Shown here: piece by piece, positions 1 to 7,181 of the stretch
Position numbering within the stretch: the first letter of the stretch is position 1
Layout of the letters: the number at the start of each line of letters is the position of its first letter
Source of the DNA: Gammaproteobacteria bacterium
GTDB taxonomy: Bacteria > Pseudomonadota > Gammaproteobacteria > DSM-19610
Length of the DNA stretch: 34,273 nt
Assembly: GCA_026197075.1 (NCBI GenBank)
Contig: JAPHQV010000059.1
Coordinates: 1-34,273 of the forward strand
Reading direction: 5' to 3'
Notes under the pieces: model-generated
The model's input: the letters and a program-made list of their open reading frames with translations, nothing else
Told to the model about the DNA's origin: nothing
Database searches by the model: none
Made by a program: the position numbers and the translations under genes

Positions 1-58
1 CCACTTGCCACGGGGAACGGATGCCTAATATCTGGGTATAAAGCTCTTTGTCTCTCAT
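1..58 (-). CDS. N-terminal fragment of an ISL3-family transposase (partial, runs off the left edge)
   Basis: An ATG at 58-56 on the minus strand opens an uninterrupted frame reading MRDKELYTQILGIRSPWQV up to the window edge. ISL3-family transposases characteristically start with M-x-D-x-x-LY-x-x-(I/L)LG(I/L)-x-x-PW-x-V, so the match covers nearly every conserved position of the extreme N-terminus. A GGGG stretch lies just 5' of the start. Only 19 codons are visible, so it is not known whether the gene is intact. The protein would catalyse DDE-type cut-and-paste transposition of its own element. Confidence 0.65.
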   Translation of the reverse strand, partial: MRDKELYTQILGIRSPWQV

Positions 59-99
59 ACCCCGTACGGTAATCTACCCACTCGATCGGGGGAAGAGCC
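1..99 (-). mobile_element. Right-hand end of an ISL3-like insertion sequence, cut by the window edge
   Basis: The minus strand from base 99 begins GGCTCTTCCCCC, which resembles the terminal inverted repeat of ISL3-family elements as I remember them (GG followed by CTCTT). About 40 bases inside this end a transposase-like reading frame starts. If base 99 is the element's end, the adjacent bases 100-107 would be one copy of the 8-bp target duplication typical of the family; the other copy lies outside the window. The insertion would then sit exactly at the stop codon of the glycosyltransferase gene (107-109). The family assignment is inferred from one end and 19 residues only. Confidence 0.6.
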
Positions 100-106
100 T
101 GAATAC

Positions 107-1063
107 TTATTTATCTTCCTCGCTCCTATCTATTCGCCTCCAGTCACTATCTGCACCTTTATAGTGCAAGGACGATACCTGCTCCGAAATGATTCCCATC
201 AAAAAGGTAAGCAATGACGAACTGAACAGCAAAGCACTCATGTTTGTGAAACGCTGCCACTGGAAGTAGGTGTAGCCGTAATAGGCCAAACCCACTGTAA
301 ACAGGAAGGTGCTGACCGGCAGGAACAGGCGCATGGGGGAAAACAGCGCGCCGATCTTGACGATGATGATGAAAAACCGCAGCCCGTCGCGCAGCACCCT
401 GACCTTGCTCTTCCCTTCCCGCACGCCCGCCCGGATGGACACATAGGCCACGGGCAGACCGGATCGGAAAAAGGCCATGGTACTGGTGGTGGGGTAGGAA
501 AAGCCGTTCGGCAGCAGGTACAGGAACTTTCGGAAGTGACGGGCACGGGCCGCGCGGAAACCGGAGGTCAGGTCATCGATCCGGTAGCCTGTCATCACCG
601 AGGCCAGGCGGTTGTAGAAGTAATTGGCCAGGCGCCGGCCGCTCGAGGCGTGGGTATCCACCTGGCGGGCGCCGACCACCATTTCAAAACCCTCCTCGAA
701 ACGGGCCAGCAGGCGCGCTATGTCGGCCGGGTCATGCTGACCGTCGGCGTCCATGAACACCAGGATCTCGCCGGTGGCCGCGCGGGCGCCGCTCTTGATG
801 GCGGCGCCGTTGCCCATGCTGTAGGGGTGACTGACCACCCGCACCCCGTGGCGCTGGCAGACCTCGGCGGTGGTGTCCGTGGAACCGTCATTGACTACGA
901 TGATCTCCTGCTCGCCGTAGGCCTGCAGTAACCTGGGCAGCAGGCCTTCCAGGTTCTCCGCTTCGTTTTTTGCCGGTAGTACGATGCTGATTTTCATACC
1001 TGGTGGTCTTTTTGAATTTGCCGGCTGCGCAGGCGAAGGCCTGATAGTATCAAATTCGCCCAT
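107..1063 (-). CDS. Family-2 glycosyltransferase of the polyprenyl-phosphate sugar transferase type
   Basis: The GT2 (GT-A fold) core begins ISIVLPAKNEAENLEGLL and contains VVNDGSTD and the metal-binding FMDADGQHD, as in DPM1/GtrB/ArnC-like enzymes that load a sugar from a nucleotide donor onto a polyprenyl phosphate. The last ~90 residues hold two hydrophobic segments (around MRLFLPVSTFLFTVGLAYYG and SALLFSSSLLTFLMGII), which would anchor the enzyme in the inner membrane with its catalytic domain in the cytoplasm. Start choice: the ATG at 1063 has AAGGA 9 bases upstream (318 aa). ATG at 1084 and ATG at 997, the latter directly before the conserved core, are alternatives. Its stop abuts the IS end, so the C-terminus should be compared with intact homologues. 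Substrate unknown; it is divergent from pilB, but a role in pilin modification would be speculation. Confidence 0.8.
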   Translation of the reverse strand: MGEFDTIRPSPAQPANSKRPPGMKISIVLPAKNEAENLEGLLPRLLQAYGEQEIIVVNDGSTDTTAEVCQRHGVRVVSHPYSMGNGAAIKSGARAATGEILVFMDADGQHDPADIARLLARFEEGFEMVVGARQVDTHASSGRRLANYFYNRLASVMTGYRIDDLTSGFRAARARHFRKFLYLLPNGFSYPTTSTMAFFRSGLPVAYVSIRAGVREGKSKVRVLRDGLRFFIIIVKIGALFSPMRLFLPVSTFLFTVGLAYYGYTYFQWQRFTNMSALLFSSSLLTFLMGIISEQVSSLHYKGADSDWRRIDRSEEDK

Positions 1064-1198
1064 GAGTAGAGGTCCTTGAACCATCAAGTTTTCCCCTGAA
1101 TGGACGAAGTAACAGGGAGACGCGGCAGGGACGGCATACCGTGCGCCGAGACCCGGCTGGCCAGCGGACGGGCCAGATTCGGAACTTCAAGTAACTGC

Positions 1199-1226
1199 TG
1201 GAAATAAACGGAATTTTTGCTATTCT
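1199..1226 (+). promoter_or_regulatory. Candidate sigma-70 promoter for pilB
   Basis: TGGAAA (1199-1204) and TATTCT (1221-1226) are separated by 16 bases, and the -10 is preceded by TGC, giving an extended -10 (TGCTATTCT). Each hexamer matches consensus at 4 of 6 positions. It lies about 45 bases 5' of the pilB start, in an otherwise empty divergent spacer. No convincing sigma-54 (GG-N10-GC) site was seen. Confidence 0.35.
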
Positions 1227-1271
1227 AGCCGCCAAACACATGGAATCATCCGCGGGGACCCCGACGATACG

Positions 1272-2990
1272 ATGGCTACTGTAAACCCCATGACCCAGCT
1301 CAGCGGGCTGGCCCGGCGCCTGGTGGCAGATGGCCTGCTGGACGAGGACGCCGCCCAGGGTGCCGCCCAGGCCTCCCTCAAGAGCCGCATGCCCTTCGTG
1401 CAGTACCTGGTGGACCACAAGCTGGCCAAGGCCGGCGATATCGCCTGGTCCGCCTGCCAGGAGTTCGGTGCCCCGCTATTCGACCTTTCGGTCATGGACC
1501 TGGAATCGGCTCCTTCCAAGCTGGTGGACGAGAAACTGATCCGCCAGCACCAGGCCCTGCCCCTGTTCCGGCGCGGCAACCGCCTGTTCGTGGCCGTCTC
1601 CGACCCCACCAACCTGCAGGCCCTGGACGAGATCAAGTTCCACACCGGCATCGCCACCGAAGCGGTGCTGGTGGAGCACGACCAGCTGCACAAGGCCATC
1701 GACCGTGCCCTTGAAGCCATGGACACCTCCATGACGGACATGCTGGACGACGACCTGGACAACCTGGAGGTCATGAGCGGCGAGGAAGCCGACCAGCAAG
1801 GGGAACTCTCCGAATCCGAAATTGACGATACCCCGGTGGTGCGCTTCATCAACAAGCTGCTGCTGGACGCCATCAAGAAGGGCGCCTCGGATATCCACCT
1901 GGAGATCTACGAGAAAACCTGCCGCGTGCGCTTTCGCCAGGACGGCGTGCTGCATGAAGTGAGCGCCCCGCCCATCGGGCTGGCCAGCCGCCTGGTGGCG
2001 CGCCTCAAGGTCATGAGCCGCATGGACATCGCCGAGCGCCGCGTGCCCCAGGACGGCCGCATCAAGATGCAGTTGTCCAAGAACCGGGCCATCGACTTCC
2101 GTGTCAACACCTGCCCCACCCTGTTCGGGGAAAAGGTGGTGCTGCGTATCCTCGACCCCAGCAGCGCCAAGCTGGGCATCGATGCCCTGGGCTACGAGGA
2201 AGAGCAGAAGCAGCTCTACATGGAAAACCTCAACAAGCCCTACGGTATGATCCTGGTCACCGGGCCCACCGGTTCCGGTAAGACGGTGTCCCTGTACACC
2301 GGCCTGAACATCCTCAATACCGCGGACCGCAACATCTCCACCTGTGAAGACCCGGTGGAAATCAACCTGCCGGGTGTCAACCAGTGCAACATCAACCCCA
2401 AGGCGGGCTTCACCTTCGCCACCGCCCTGCGCGCCTTCCTGCGCCAGGATCCGGACATTATCATGGTGGGGGAAATCCGTGACCTGGAAACCGCCGAAAT
2501 CGCCATCAAGGCGGCCCAGACCGGCCACATGGTCATGTCCACCCTGCACACCAACGACGCCCCCCAGACCCTGACCCGACTCATGAACATGGGCGTGCCG
2601 GCCTATAATATCGCCGGTTCTGTGAACCTGATCATAGCGCAGCGCCTGGCGCGCAGGTTATGTAATAACTGCAAGAAGCCGGTGGAGGTACCGGAAGCCG
2701 CCCTGCTGGAAGAGGGCTTCGATGAGCAGGACGTGAAGGCCGGGCTGAAGCTTTACGGCCCGGTGGGCTGCGAACAGTGCACCGGGGGCTACAAGGGCCG
2801 GCTGGGGATCTACCAGGTCATGCCCGTATCCGCCGCCATCGGCCGCATCATCATGGAAGGCGGCTCGGCCCTGCAGATCGCCGACCAGGCCAAGAAGGAA
2901 GGCGTCCCCGATCTGCGCGAATCGGGGCTGAAGAAAGTGAAGGACGGGCTCACCAGCCTGGAAGAAATCAACCTGGTAACCAAGGACTAG
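1272..2990 (+). CDS. pilB: Type IV pilus assembly ATPase PilB
   Basis: Hexameric cytoplasmic ATPase that powers pilus extension through the PilC platform. The 572-residue length is standard. An N-terminal T2SSE/MshEN-type domain (about residues 20-160) precedes the N2 domain (from about 187, PVVRFINKLLLDAIKKGASDIH). The Walker A motif GPTGSGKT is at 331-338, the Walker B region DPDIIMVGEIRD at 393-404, and the tetracysteine zinc motif at C464, C467, C500 and C503, all as in genuine PilB rather than the retraction ATPases PilT/PilU. It heads the pilBCD group; the next gene starts 3 bases after its stop. pilA is not in the window, and the position where it often sits (divergent from pilB) is taken by the glycosyltransferase. 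Confidence 0.97.
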   Translation: MATVNPMTQLSGLARRLVADGLLDEDAAQGAAQASLKSRMPFVQYLVDHKLAKAGDIAWSACQEFGAPLFDLSVMDLESAPSKLVDEKLIRQHQALPLFRRGNRLFVAVSDPTNLQALDEIKFHTGIATEAVLVEHDQLHKAIDRALEAMDTSMTDMLDDDLDNLEVMSGEEADQQGELSESEIDDTPVVRFINKLLLDAIKKGASDIHLEIYEKTCRVRFRQDGVLHEVSAPPIGLASRLVARLKVMSRMDIAERRVPQDGRIKMQLSKNRAIDFRVNTCPTLFGEKVVLRILDPSSAKLGIDALGYEEEQKQLYMENLNKPYGMILVTGPTGSGKTVSLYTGLNILNTADRNISTCEDPVEINLPGVNQCNINPKAGFTFATALRAFLRQDPDIIMVGEIRDLETAEIAIKAAQTGHMVMSTLHTNDAPQTLTRLMNMGVPAYNIAGSVNLIIAQRLARRLCNNCKKPVEVPEAALLEEGFDEQDVKAGLKLYGPVGCEQCTGGYKGRLGIYQVMPVSAAIGRIIMEGGSALQIADQAKKEGVPDLRESGLKKVKDGLTSLEEINLVTKD

Positions 2991-2993
2991 ACC

Positions 2994-4211
2994 ATGGCCG
3001 CAACCGCAGCGAAGCAAGCCACCTTCCACTGGGAGGGCAAGGACAAGAAGGGAAACAAGGTCAAGGGCCAGAGCCTCGGCACCAACGAGGGCATCATCAA
3101 GGCCGAACTGCGCCGCCAGGGGGTCACCCCCACCAAGGTGCGCAAGAAGTCCGCCCTCACCGCCGCCAAGAAGAAAAAGATCACCCCCAAGGACATCGCC
3201 ATCTTCAGCCGCCAGCTGGCCACCATGCTGTCCGCTGGCGTGCCGCTGGTGCAATCCTTCGAGATCATCGGCCGCGGCCACGACAACCCCGCCATGCAGG
3301 ACCTGATCATGGCCATCAAGGGCGACATCGAGGGCGGCAACACCCTGGCCGCCTCGTTCGCCAAGCATCCCCTGTATTTCGATGACCTGACCTGCAACCT
3401 GGTGGAAGCCGGCGAGCACGCCGGTATCCTGGAAACCCTGCTGGGCAAGATCGCCACCTACAAGGAAAAGACCGAGGCTCTGAAGTCCAAGATCAAGAAG
3501 GCCATGTTCTACCCCATCGCCGTGGTGGTCGTGGCCTTCATCGTCACCGCCATCCTGCTCATCTTCGTGGTCCCCACCTTCCAGGAGCTGTTCGCCAGTT
3601 TCGGCGCCGACCTGCCCGCCTTCACCATGATGGTCATCGGCCTGTCCGAGTTCCTGCAGGCCTGGTGGTGGGCGGTGTTTGGCGGCATCGGCCTGGGGAT
3701 TTATGCCTTCATCGAGGGCAAGAAGCGCTCGCGCAAGTTCAACCACATCCTGGGGCGCCTGAGCCTGAAAATCCCCGTGGTGGGCGACATCCTCACCAAG
3801 GCCACCATCGCCCGCTACGCGCGCACCATGTCCACCATGTTCGCCGCCGGGGTGCCCCTGGTGGAGGCCATGGAATCCGTGGCCGGCGCCACCGGCAACA
3901 TCCTCTACGAAGAAGCCGTCTACCAGATGCGCGACCAGGTGGCCACCGGCCAGCAGTTGCAGCTGGCCATGGCCCAGACCGGCCTGTTCCCCAACATGGT
4001 GGTGCAGATGGTGGCCATCGGCGAGGAATCCGGCTCGCTGGACAGCATGCTGGCCAAGGTGGCGGACTTCTACGAACAGGAAGTGGATGATGCCGTGGAT
4101 GGCCTGAGCAGCCTGCTGGAGCCGCTGATCATGGCGGTACTGGGCGTGCTCATCGGCGGCCTGATCATCGCCATGTACCTGCCCATCTTCAAGCTGGGTG
4201 CGGTGGTGTAA
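2994..4211 (+). CDS. pilC: Type IV pilus inner-membrane platform protein PilC
   Basis: Polytopic inner-membrane protein (405 aa) of the GspF/PilC family that couples PilB ATP hydrolysis to pilin polymerisation. Two repeated T2SSF cytoplasmic domains are visible: ITPKDIAIFSRQLATMLSAG in the first half and TIARYARTMSTMFAAGVPL in the second. Hydrophobic segments occur near FYPIAVVVVAFIVTAILLIFVV, WWWAVFGGIGLGIYAF and, at the C-terminus, LIMAVLGVLIGGLIIAMYLPIF. The ATG lies 3 bases after the pilB stop and has AAGGA 7 bases upstream, inside the end of pilB, so the two are translationally linked. A palindromic repeat follows and separates it from pilD. Confidence 0.97.
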   Translation: MAATAAKQATFHWEGKDKKGNKVKGQSLGTNEGIIKAELRRQGVTPTKVRKKSALTAAKKKKITPKDIAIFSRQLATMLSAGVPLVQSFEIIGRGHDNPAMQDLIMAIKGDIEGGNTLAASFAKHPLYFDDLTCNLVEAGEHAGILETLLGKIATYKEKTEALKSKIKKAMFYPIAVVVVAFIVTAILLIFVVPTFQELFASFGADLPAFTMMVIGLSEFLQAWWWAVFGGIGLGIYAFIEGKKRSRKFNHILGRLSLKIPVVGDILTKATIARYARTMSTMFAAGVPLVEAMESVAGATGNILYEEAVYQMRDQVATGQQLQLAMAQTGLFPNMVVQMVAIGEESGSLDSMLAKVADFYEQEVDDAVDGLSSLLEPLIMAVLGVLIGGLIIAMYLPIFKLGAVV

Positions 4212-4228
4212 GCGCCGGGGAATACTGC

Positions 4229-4346
4229 CTGTAGGAGCGGCCTCAAGGTGAGGCCGCGTAGCGGTCGAGAAAGTGCCCTGGGGCATGGCCGCGAACCGTC
4301 TGGGGTTACCACAAACGACATTCGCGGCCGAAGGCCGCTCCTACGG
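4229..4346. repeat. Pair of inverted GTAGGAGCGG REP-type palindromes between pilC and pilD
   Basis: The left copy reads CTGTAGGAGCGGCCTC then AAGGT then GAGGCCGCG (4229-4257). The right copy (about 4319-4346) is the inverse, TTCGCGGCCGAAGGCCGCTC then CTACGG. Each copy folds alone and the two can pair with each other. The same core recurs at 7005, 15410 and 34221. This is the common REP-like repeat of Pseudomonas and relatives. Its position inside the pil group could attenuate or stabilise the transcript between pilC and pilD. Confidence 0.85.
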
Positions 4347-4405
4347 GTGCCTCATTCCGGGTAGCAAGATGACGCATCATTCCGGATAACCAGACAGGGA
4401 CGACC

Positions 4406-5287
4406 TTGGACCAGATCCTGCTCCTCCAGCTGCTGCAAGACAGCCCGACGGCCTTCATCATCCTCACGGCCCTGCTGGGGCTGGTGGTGGGCAGCTTCCT
4501 CAACGTGGTCATCCACCGCCTGCCACTCATGATGGAGCGCGAGTGGCGGGAGCAGTTGCTGGAATCCAACGGTGAGACAGCGCCCGCCGACGCGGAGCCG
4601 CCCCTGGGCCTGGTGTCCCCGCGCTCGCGCTGCCCCCACTGCGGCCACGGCATCCGCTGGTATGAAAACATCCCGGTGCTCAGCTGGCTCTGGCTGCGCG
4701 GACGCTGTTCCTCCTGCCAGGCCGCCATCGGCCTGCGCTATCCGCTGGTGGAGCTGGCCACGGCCGGCTTTTCCGCCGTGGTCGCCTGGCATTTCGGCTA
4801 TGGCGGGGAGGCCGCCGCCGCCCTGTTGCTGACCTGGGCGCTGATCGCGCTGAGCATGATCGACTTCGATCACCAGCTGTTGCCCGATGCCATCACCCTG
4901 CCCTTCCTCTGGCTGGGGCTGGTGCTGAGCCTGTTCCCCCTGTTCGCCGACAGCCGCAGCGCCATCATCGGCGCCGCCGCCGGCTACCTGGCGCTGTGGG
5001 GCATCTACCATTTGTTCCGCCTGCTCACCGGCAAGGAGGGAATGGGCTACGGGGATTTCAAATTGCTGGCCCTGCTCGGCGCCTGGATGGGCTGGCAGGC
5101 ATTGCCGGTGATCGTGATCCTGTCATCCATGGTGGGCGCCGTGGTCGGGGTCGCCATGATTCTGCTGCTGGGCCGCGACCGCCAGCTGCCCATTCCCTTC
5201 GGCCCCTACCTGGCCGCCGCCGGCTGGATCGCCCTGCTGTGGGGGAGCGAGATCAGCGGCGCCTACCTGCGCTGGGTGGGGCTGTAG
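4406..5287 (+). CDS. pilD: Prepilin leader peptidase / N-methyltransferase PilD
   Basis: Inner-membrane aspartic protease (A24 family) that cleaves the prepilin leader and N-methylates the new N-terminus. The 293-residue protein shows GSFLNVVIHRLP near residues 31-42 and the zinc-binding tetracysteine site of the methylase domain (C76-x2-C79 and C101-x2-C104). The two catalytic aspartates are D153 in MIDFDHQLLPD and D217 in GYGDFKLLALLGAWMGW. Start: TTG at 4406 with AGGGA five bases upstream; the nearest in-frame ATG lies inside the conserved first segment, so TTG is preferred. It is about 190 bases from pilC because of the repeat insertion, and only 7 bases from coaE. Confidence 0.95.
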   Translation: MDQILLLQLLQDSPTAFIILTALLGLVVGSFLNVVIHRLPLMMEREWREQLLESNGETAPADAEPPLGLVSPRSRCPHCGHGIRWYENIPVLSWLWLRGRCSSCQAAIGLRYPLVELATAGFSAVVAWHFGYGGEAAAALLLTWALIALSMIDFDHQLLPDAITLPFLWLGLVLSLFPLFADSRSAIIGAAAGYLALWGIYHLFRLLTGKEGMGYGDFKLLALLGAWMGWQALPVIVILSSMVGAVVGVAMILLLGRDRQLPIPFGPYLAAAGWIALLWGSEISGAYLRWVGL

Positions 5288-5294
5288 GGCGGCC

Positions 5295-5927
5295 ATGCCT
5301 GCCCCCCATACCGCCCCCCTCATCATCGGCCTCACCGGGGGCATCGCCAGCGGCAAGTCCACCGCCGCGGCCCGCTTCGCGGAACAGGGTGTTCCCGTCA
5401 TCGATACCGACGTCATCGCCCGCGAGTTGGTGGCCCCGGGTCAACCGGCCCTGGAGGCCATCGTGGCGCGCTTCGGCAGCGACCTCCTGGATCACGAGGG
5501 CCGCTTGCGGCGCGAGTTACTACGGGAACGTGTATTCGCCGATCCGGCCGCACGACAGGAACTGGAGGCCCTGCTCCACCCCCTGATCCGGGCGGAATCC
5601 CTGCGTCGTATCGCCGTACTGCAGACACCCTACTGCATCTGGGTCATCCCCCTGCTGGTGGAAACCGGCGCCCGCGAAGACCTGGACCGGGTGCTGCTGA
5701 TCGACTGCCCCGAGGCCCTGCAGCGCCAGCGGGCACAGGCCCGCGACGGGTTCGACAGGGCCACGCTGGAGGGGATCCTGGCGGCCCAGGCGAGCCGGGA
5801 ACAACGCCGCGCCATGGCCGATGACATCATTGTCAACGACGGCACCCCGGAGGCCCTGCGCCAGGCCGTGGACGAGCATCATGCCGCCTACCTGGCGCTG
5901 GCGGCGCAGCGGGTTGTGTCGGGCTGA
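5295..5927 (+). CDS. coaE: Dephospho-CoA kinase CoaE
   Basis: Last enzyme of coenzyme A synthesis: it phosphorylates the 3'-hydroxyl of dephospho-CoA with ATP in the cytoplasm. The P-loop GGIASGKST is at residues 15-23 after the typical IIGLTGG strand. VIDTDVIARELV and the lid-region segments follow, and the 210-residue length is standard. It starts 7 bases after pilD, the arrangement seen in many pilBCD-coaE loci. Confidence 0.95.
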   Translation: MPAPHTAPLIIGLTGGIASGKSTAAARFAEQGVPVIDTDVIARELVAPGQPALEAIVARFGSDLLDHEGRLRRELLRERVFADPAARQELEALLHPLIRAESLRRIAVLQTPYCIWVIPLLVETGAREDLDRVLLIDCPEALQRQRAQARDGFDRATLEGILAAQASREQRRAMADDIIVNDGTPEALRQAVDEHHAAYLALAAQRVVSG

Positions 5928-5935
5928 GGCCACAT

Positions 5936-5964
5936 TTGCACCCACTCCGGCACTGGTGGACAAT
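5936..5964 (+). promoter_or_regulatory. Weak candidate promoter immediately 5' of zapD
   Basis: TTGCAC (5936-5941) and GACAAT (5959-5964) are 17 bases apart. The zapD ATG is only 8 bases after the -10, so if this is used the transcript would be leaderless or nearly so; consistent with that, no Shine-Dalgarno sequence is visible before zapD. It may equally be chance. Confidence 0.25.
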
Positions 5965-5972
5965 AGTCCGCC

Positions 5973-6773
5973 ATGCAGCAACCGCACCGAAAACCCGCCC
6001 CCGTGGCCGAGCGCATCCACTACGAACAGCCGCTGAACGAGCGCATCCGGACCTTTCTGCGCCTGGAGTTCCTGTTCCGCCAGACCTCCCGCTACCTGGC
6101 GGGCGACAGCGAGTGGGACAGCCGCAATACCCTGAACAGCCTGCTGGAGATCATGCACATCTTCGGCCGCGCCGACCTCAAGACCGAGGCCATGAAGGAA
6201 CTGGACCGCCATCTCCAGAATCTGGCCAAGCTGGAACAGAACCCCAACGTGGACCGCAGCCTGCTGGTGGGCATCCTCGACGAACTGGACCGGCTCATCG
6301 ACCAGTTGCACGGCATCAACGGCCAGATCATCAGCACCCTCAAGAAGAACGAATTCCTCTCCGCCATCATGCAGCGCAGCGCCATTCCCGGTGGCACCTG
6401 CGATTTCGATCTGCCCGAATACCATTTCTGGCTGCAGCAGCCAACGGAGCAGCGCACCCGCGATCTGTCCGGCTGGCTGCATCACTTCGACAGCATTGCC
6501 GAGGCCATCCAGCTCATCCTGCGCCTGACCCGCGACAGCGCGGTGATGCGTCCCGAGGAAGCACCCGGCGGTTTCTTCCAGAAGACCCTCGACCCCAACC
6601 TGCCCTGCCAGATGGTGCGCGTGGCGGTACCCGCCGGCGCCCCCTATTTCGCCGAGATCAGCGGTGGCAAGCACCGCTTCACGGTGCGCTTCCTGGAAGT
6701 GCCGGTAATCGGCGAGCGCCCGGTGCAGACCCGCCAGGATGTTTCCTTCTCCCTTGGCTGCTGCATCATCTGA
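5973..6773 (+). CDS. zapD: Cell division protein ZapD (FtsZ-bundling factor)
   Basis: The 266-residue protein matches the ZapD/YacF (DUF1342) family along its length. The conserved start IHYEQPLNERIRTFLRLEFL, the RNTLNSLLEIMHIFGRADLK block, the SAIPGGTCDFDLPEYHFWL block and the C-terminal QDVSFSLGCCI are all recognisable. ZapD is a dimeric cytoplasmic protein that cross-links FtsZ protofilaments at the Z-ring. The coaE-zapD-yacG order is the same as in Escherichia coli. The spacer from coaE is 45 bases and contains a possible promoter. Confidence 0.95.
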   Translation: MQQPHRKPAPVAERIHYEQPLNERIRTFLRLEFLFRQTSRYLAGDSEWDSRNTLNSLLEIMHIFGRADLKTEAMKELDRHLQNLAKLEQNPNVDRSLLVGILDELDRLIDQLHGINGQIISTLKKNEFLSAIMQRSAIPGGTCDFDLPEYHFWLQQPTEQRTRDLSGWLHHFDSIAEAIQLILRLTRDSAVMRPEEAPGGFFQKTLDPNLPCQMVRVAVPAGAPYFAEISGGKHRFTVRFLEVPVIGERPVQTRQDVSFSLGCCII

Positions 6774-6779
6774 GTGTCC

Positions 6780-6971
6780 ATGAAGACCCCCGTCACGGTC
6801 CCCTGCCCCACCTGCGGCAAAGCCGTTCCCTGGACCGCCGAGCAACGCCACCGGCCCTTCTGCAGTGACCGCTGCCGCCTGATCGACCTGGGGGAATGGT
6901 TCGAGGAACGCCACCGGATCGCGGGCGAGGAACGGCCGGGGGAGGATGATTCGGAGCCGGAAGAAAGGTAG
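6780..6971 (+). CDS. yacG: Zinc-binding protein YacG (DNA gyrase inhibitor family)
   Basis: Small (63 aa) zinc-ribbon protein. CPTC and CSDRC form the four-cysteine zinc site, followed by the family signature [11 protein letters not shown] and an acidic tail. In E. coli YacG binds GyrB and inhibits gyrase. The chosen ATG at 6780 lies 6 bases after the zapD stop; a GTG directly after that stop (6774) would add two residues. No strong ribosome-binding site is seen, so translation is probably coupled to zapD. It is the last gene of the plus-strand group and is followed by repeats. Confidence 0.93.
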   Translation: MKTPVTVPCPTCGKAVPWTAEQRHRPFCSDRCRLIDLGEWFEERHRIAGEERPGEDDSEPEER

Positions 6972-6976
6972 TAAAT

Positions 6977-7030
6977 TGGGGACAGACCCCATTTTCTAAG
7001 GGTGTTCGCGGCCAAAGGCCGCTCCTACAG
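6977..7030. repeat. TGGGGACAGACCCCA hairpin plus a single REP-type palindrome
   Basis: TGGGGACAGACCCCA (6977-6991) is a short hairpin followed by TTTTCT, directly after the yacG stop; on the plus strand it could act as a weak terminator. The same motif is common in proteobacterial repetitive elements. TTCGCGGCCAAAGGCCGCTC then CTACAG (7005-7030) is one copy of the REP-like family found at 4229, 15410 and 34221. Confidence 0.75.
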
Positions 7031-7052
7031 GGGACCCGGTACGCCATTACCC

Positions 7053-7129
7053 CGTCATTCCCGCGCATGCGGGAATCCATGCATGGCGGAGCCGGTTGGT
7101 CCTGGATTCCCGCATGCGCGGGAATGACG
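7053..7129. repeat. Long inverted repeat of the CGTCATTCCCGCG family
   Basis: Two perfect 27-bp arms, 7053-7079 and 7103-7129, each start or end with the CGTCATTCCCGCGCATGCGG sequence and its complement. They flank 23 bases containing GCATGGCGGAGCCGG. Each arm also contains its own CCCGCGCATGCGGG palindrome. It lies between the convergent genes yacG (plus) and the FixH-like gene (minus), so it could end transcription in both directions. Confidence 0.85.
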
Positions 7130-7181
7130 GCGGATGGCGGGGATTACCAGGTTACGTTGTAACGGAATGACAAAGCCCCAC

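Noticed and set aside
1088-1271. Sigma-54 promoter for pilB
   Set aside because: No GG-N10-GC arrangement with correct spacing; only a sigma-70-like pair was seen.
2658-4286. Long open frame (542 codons) on the minus strand opposite pilC
   Set aside because: Histidine/glycine/glutamine-rich composition typical of a GC-rich antisense shadow; pilC on the other strand is unmistakable.
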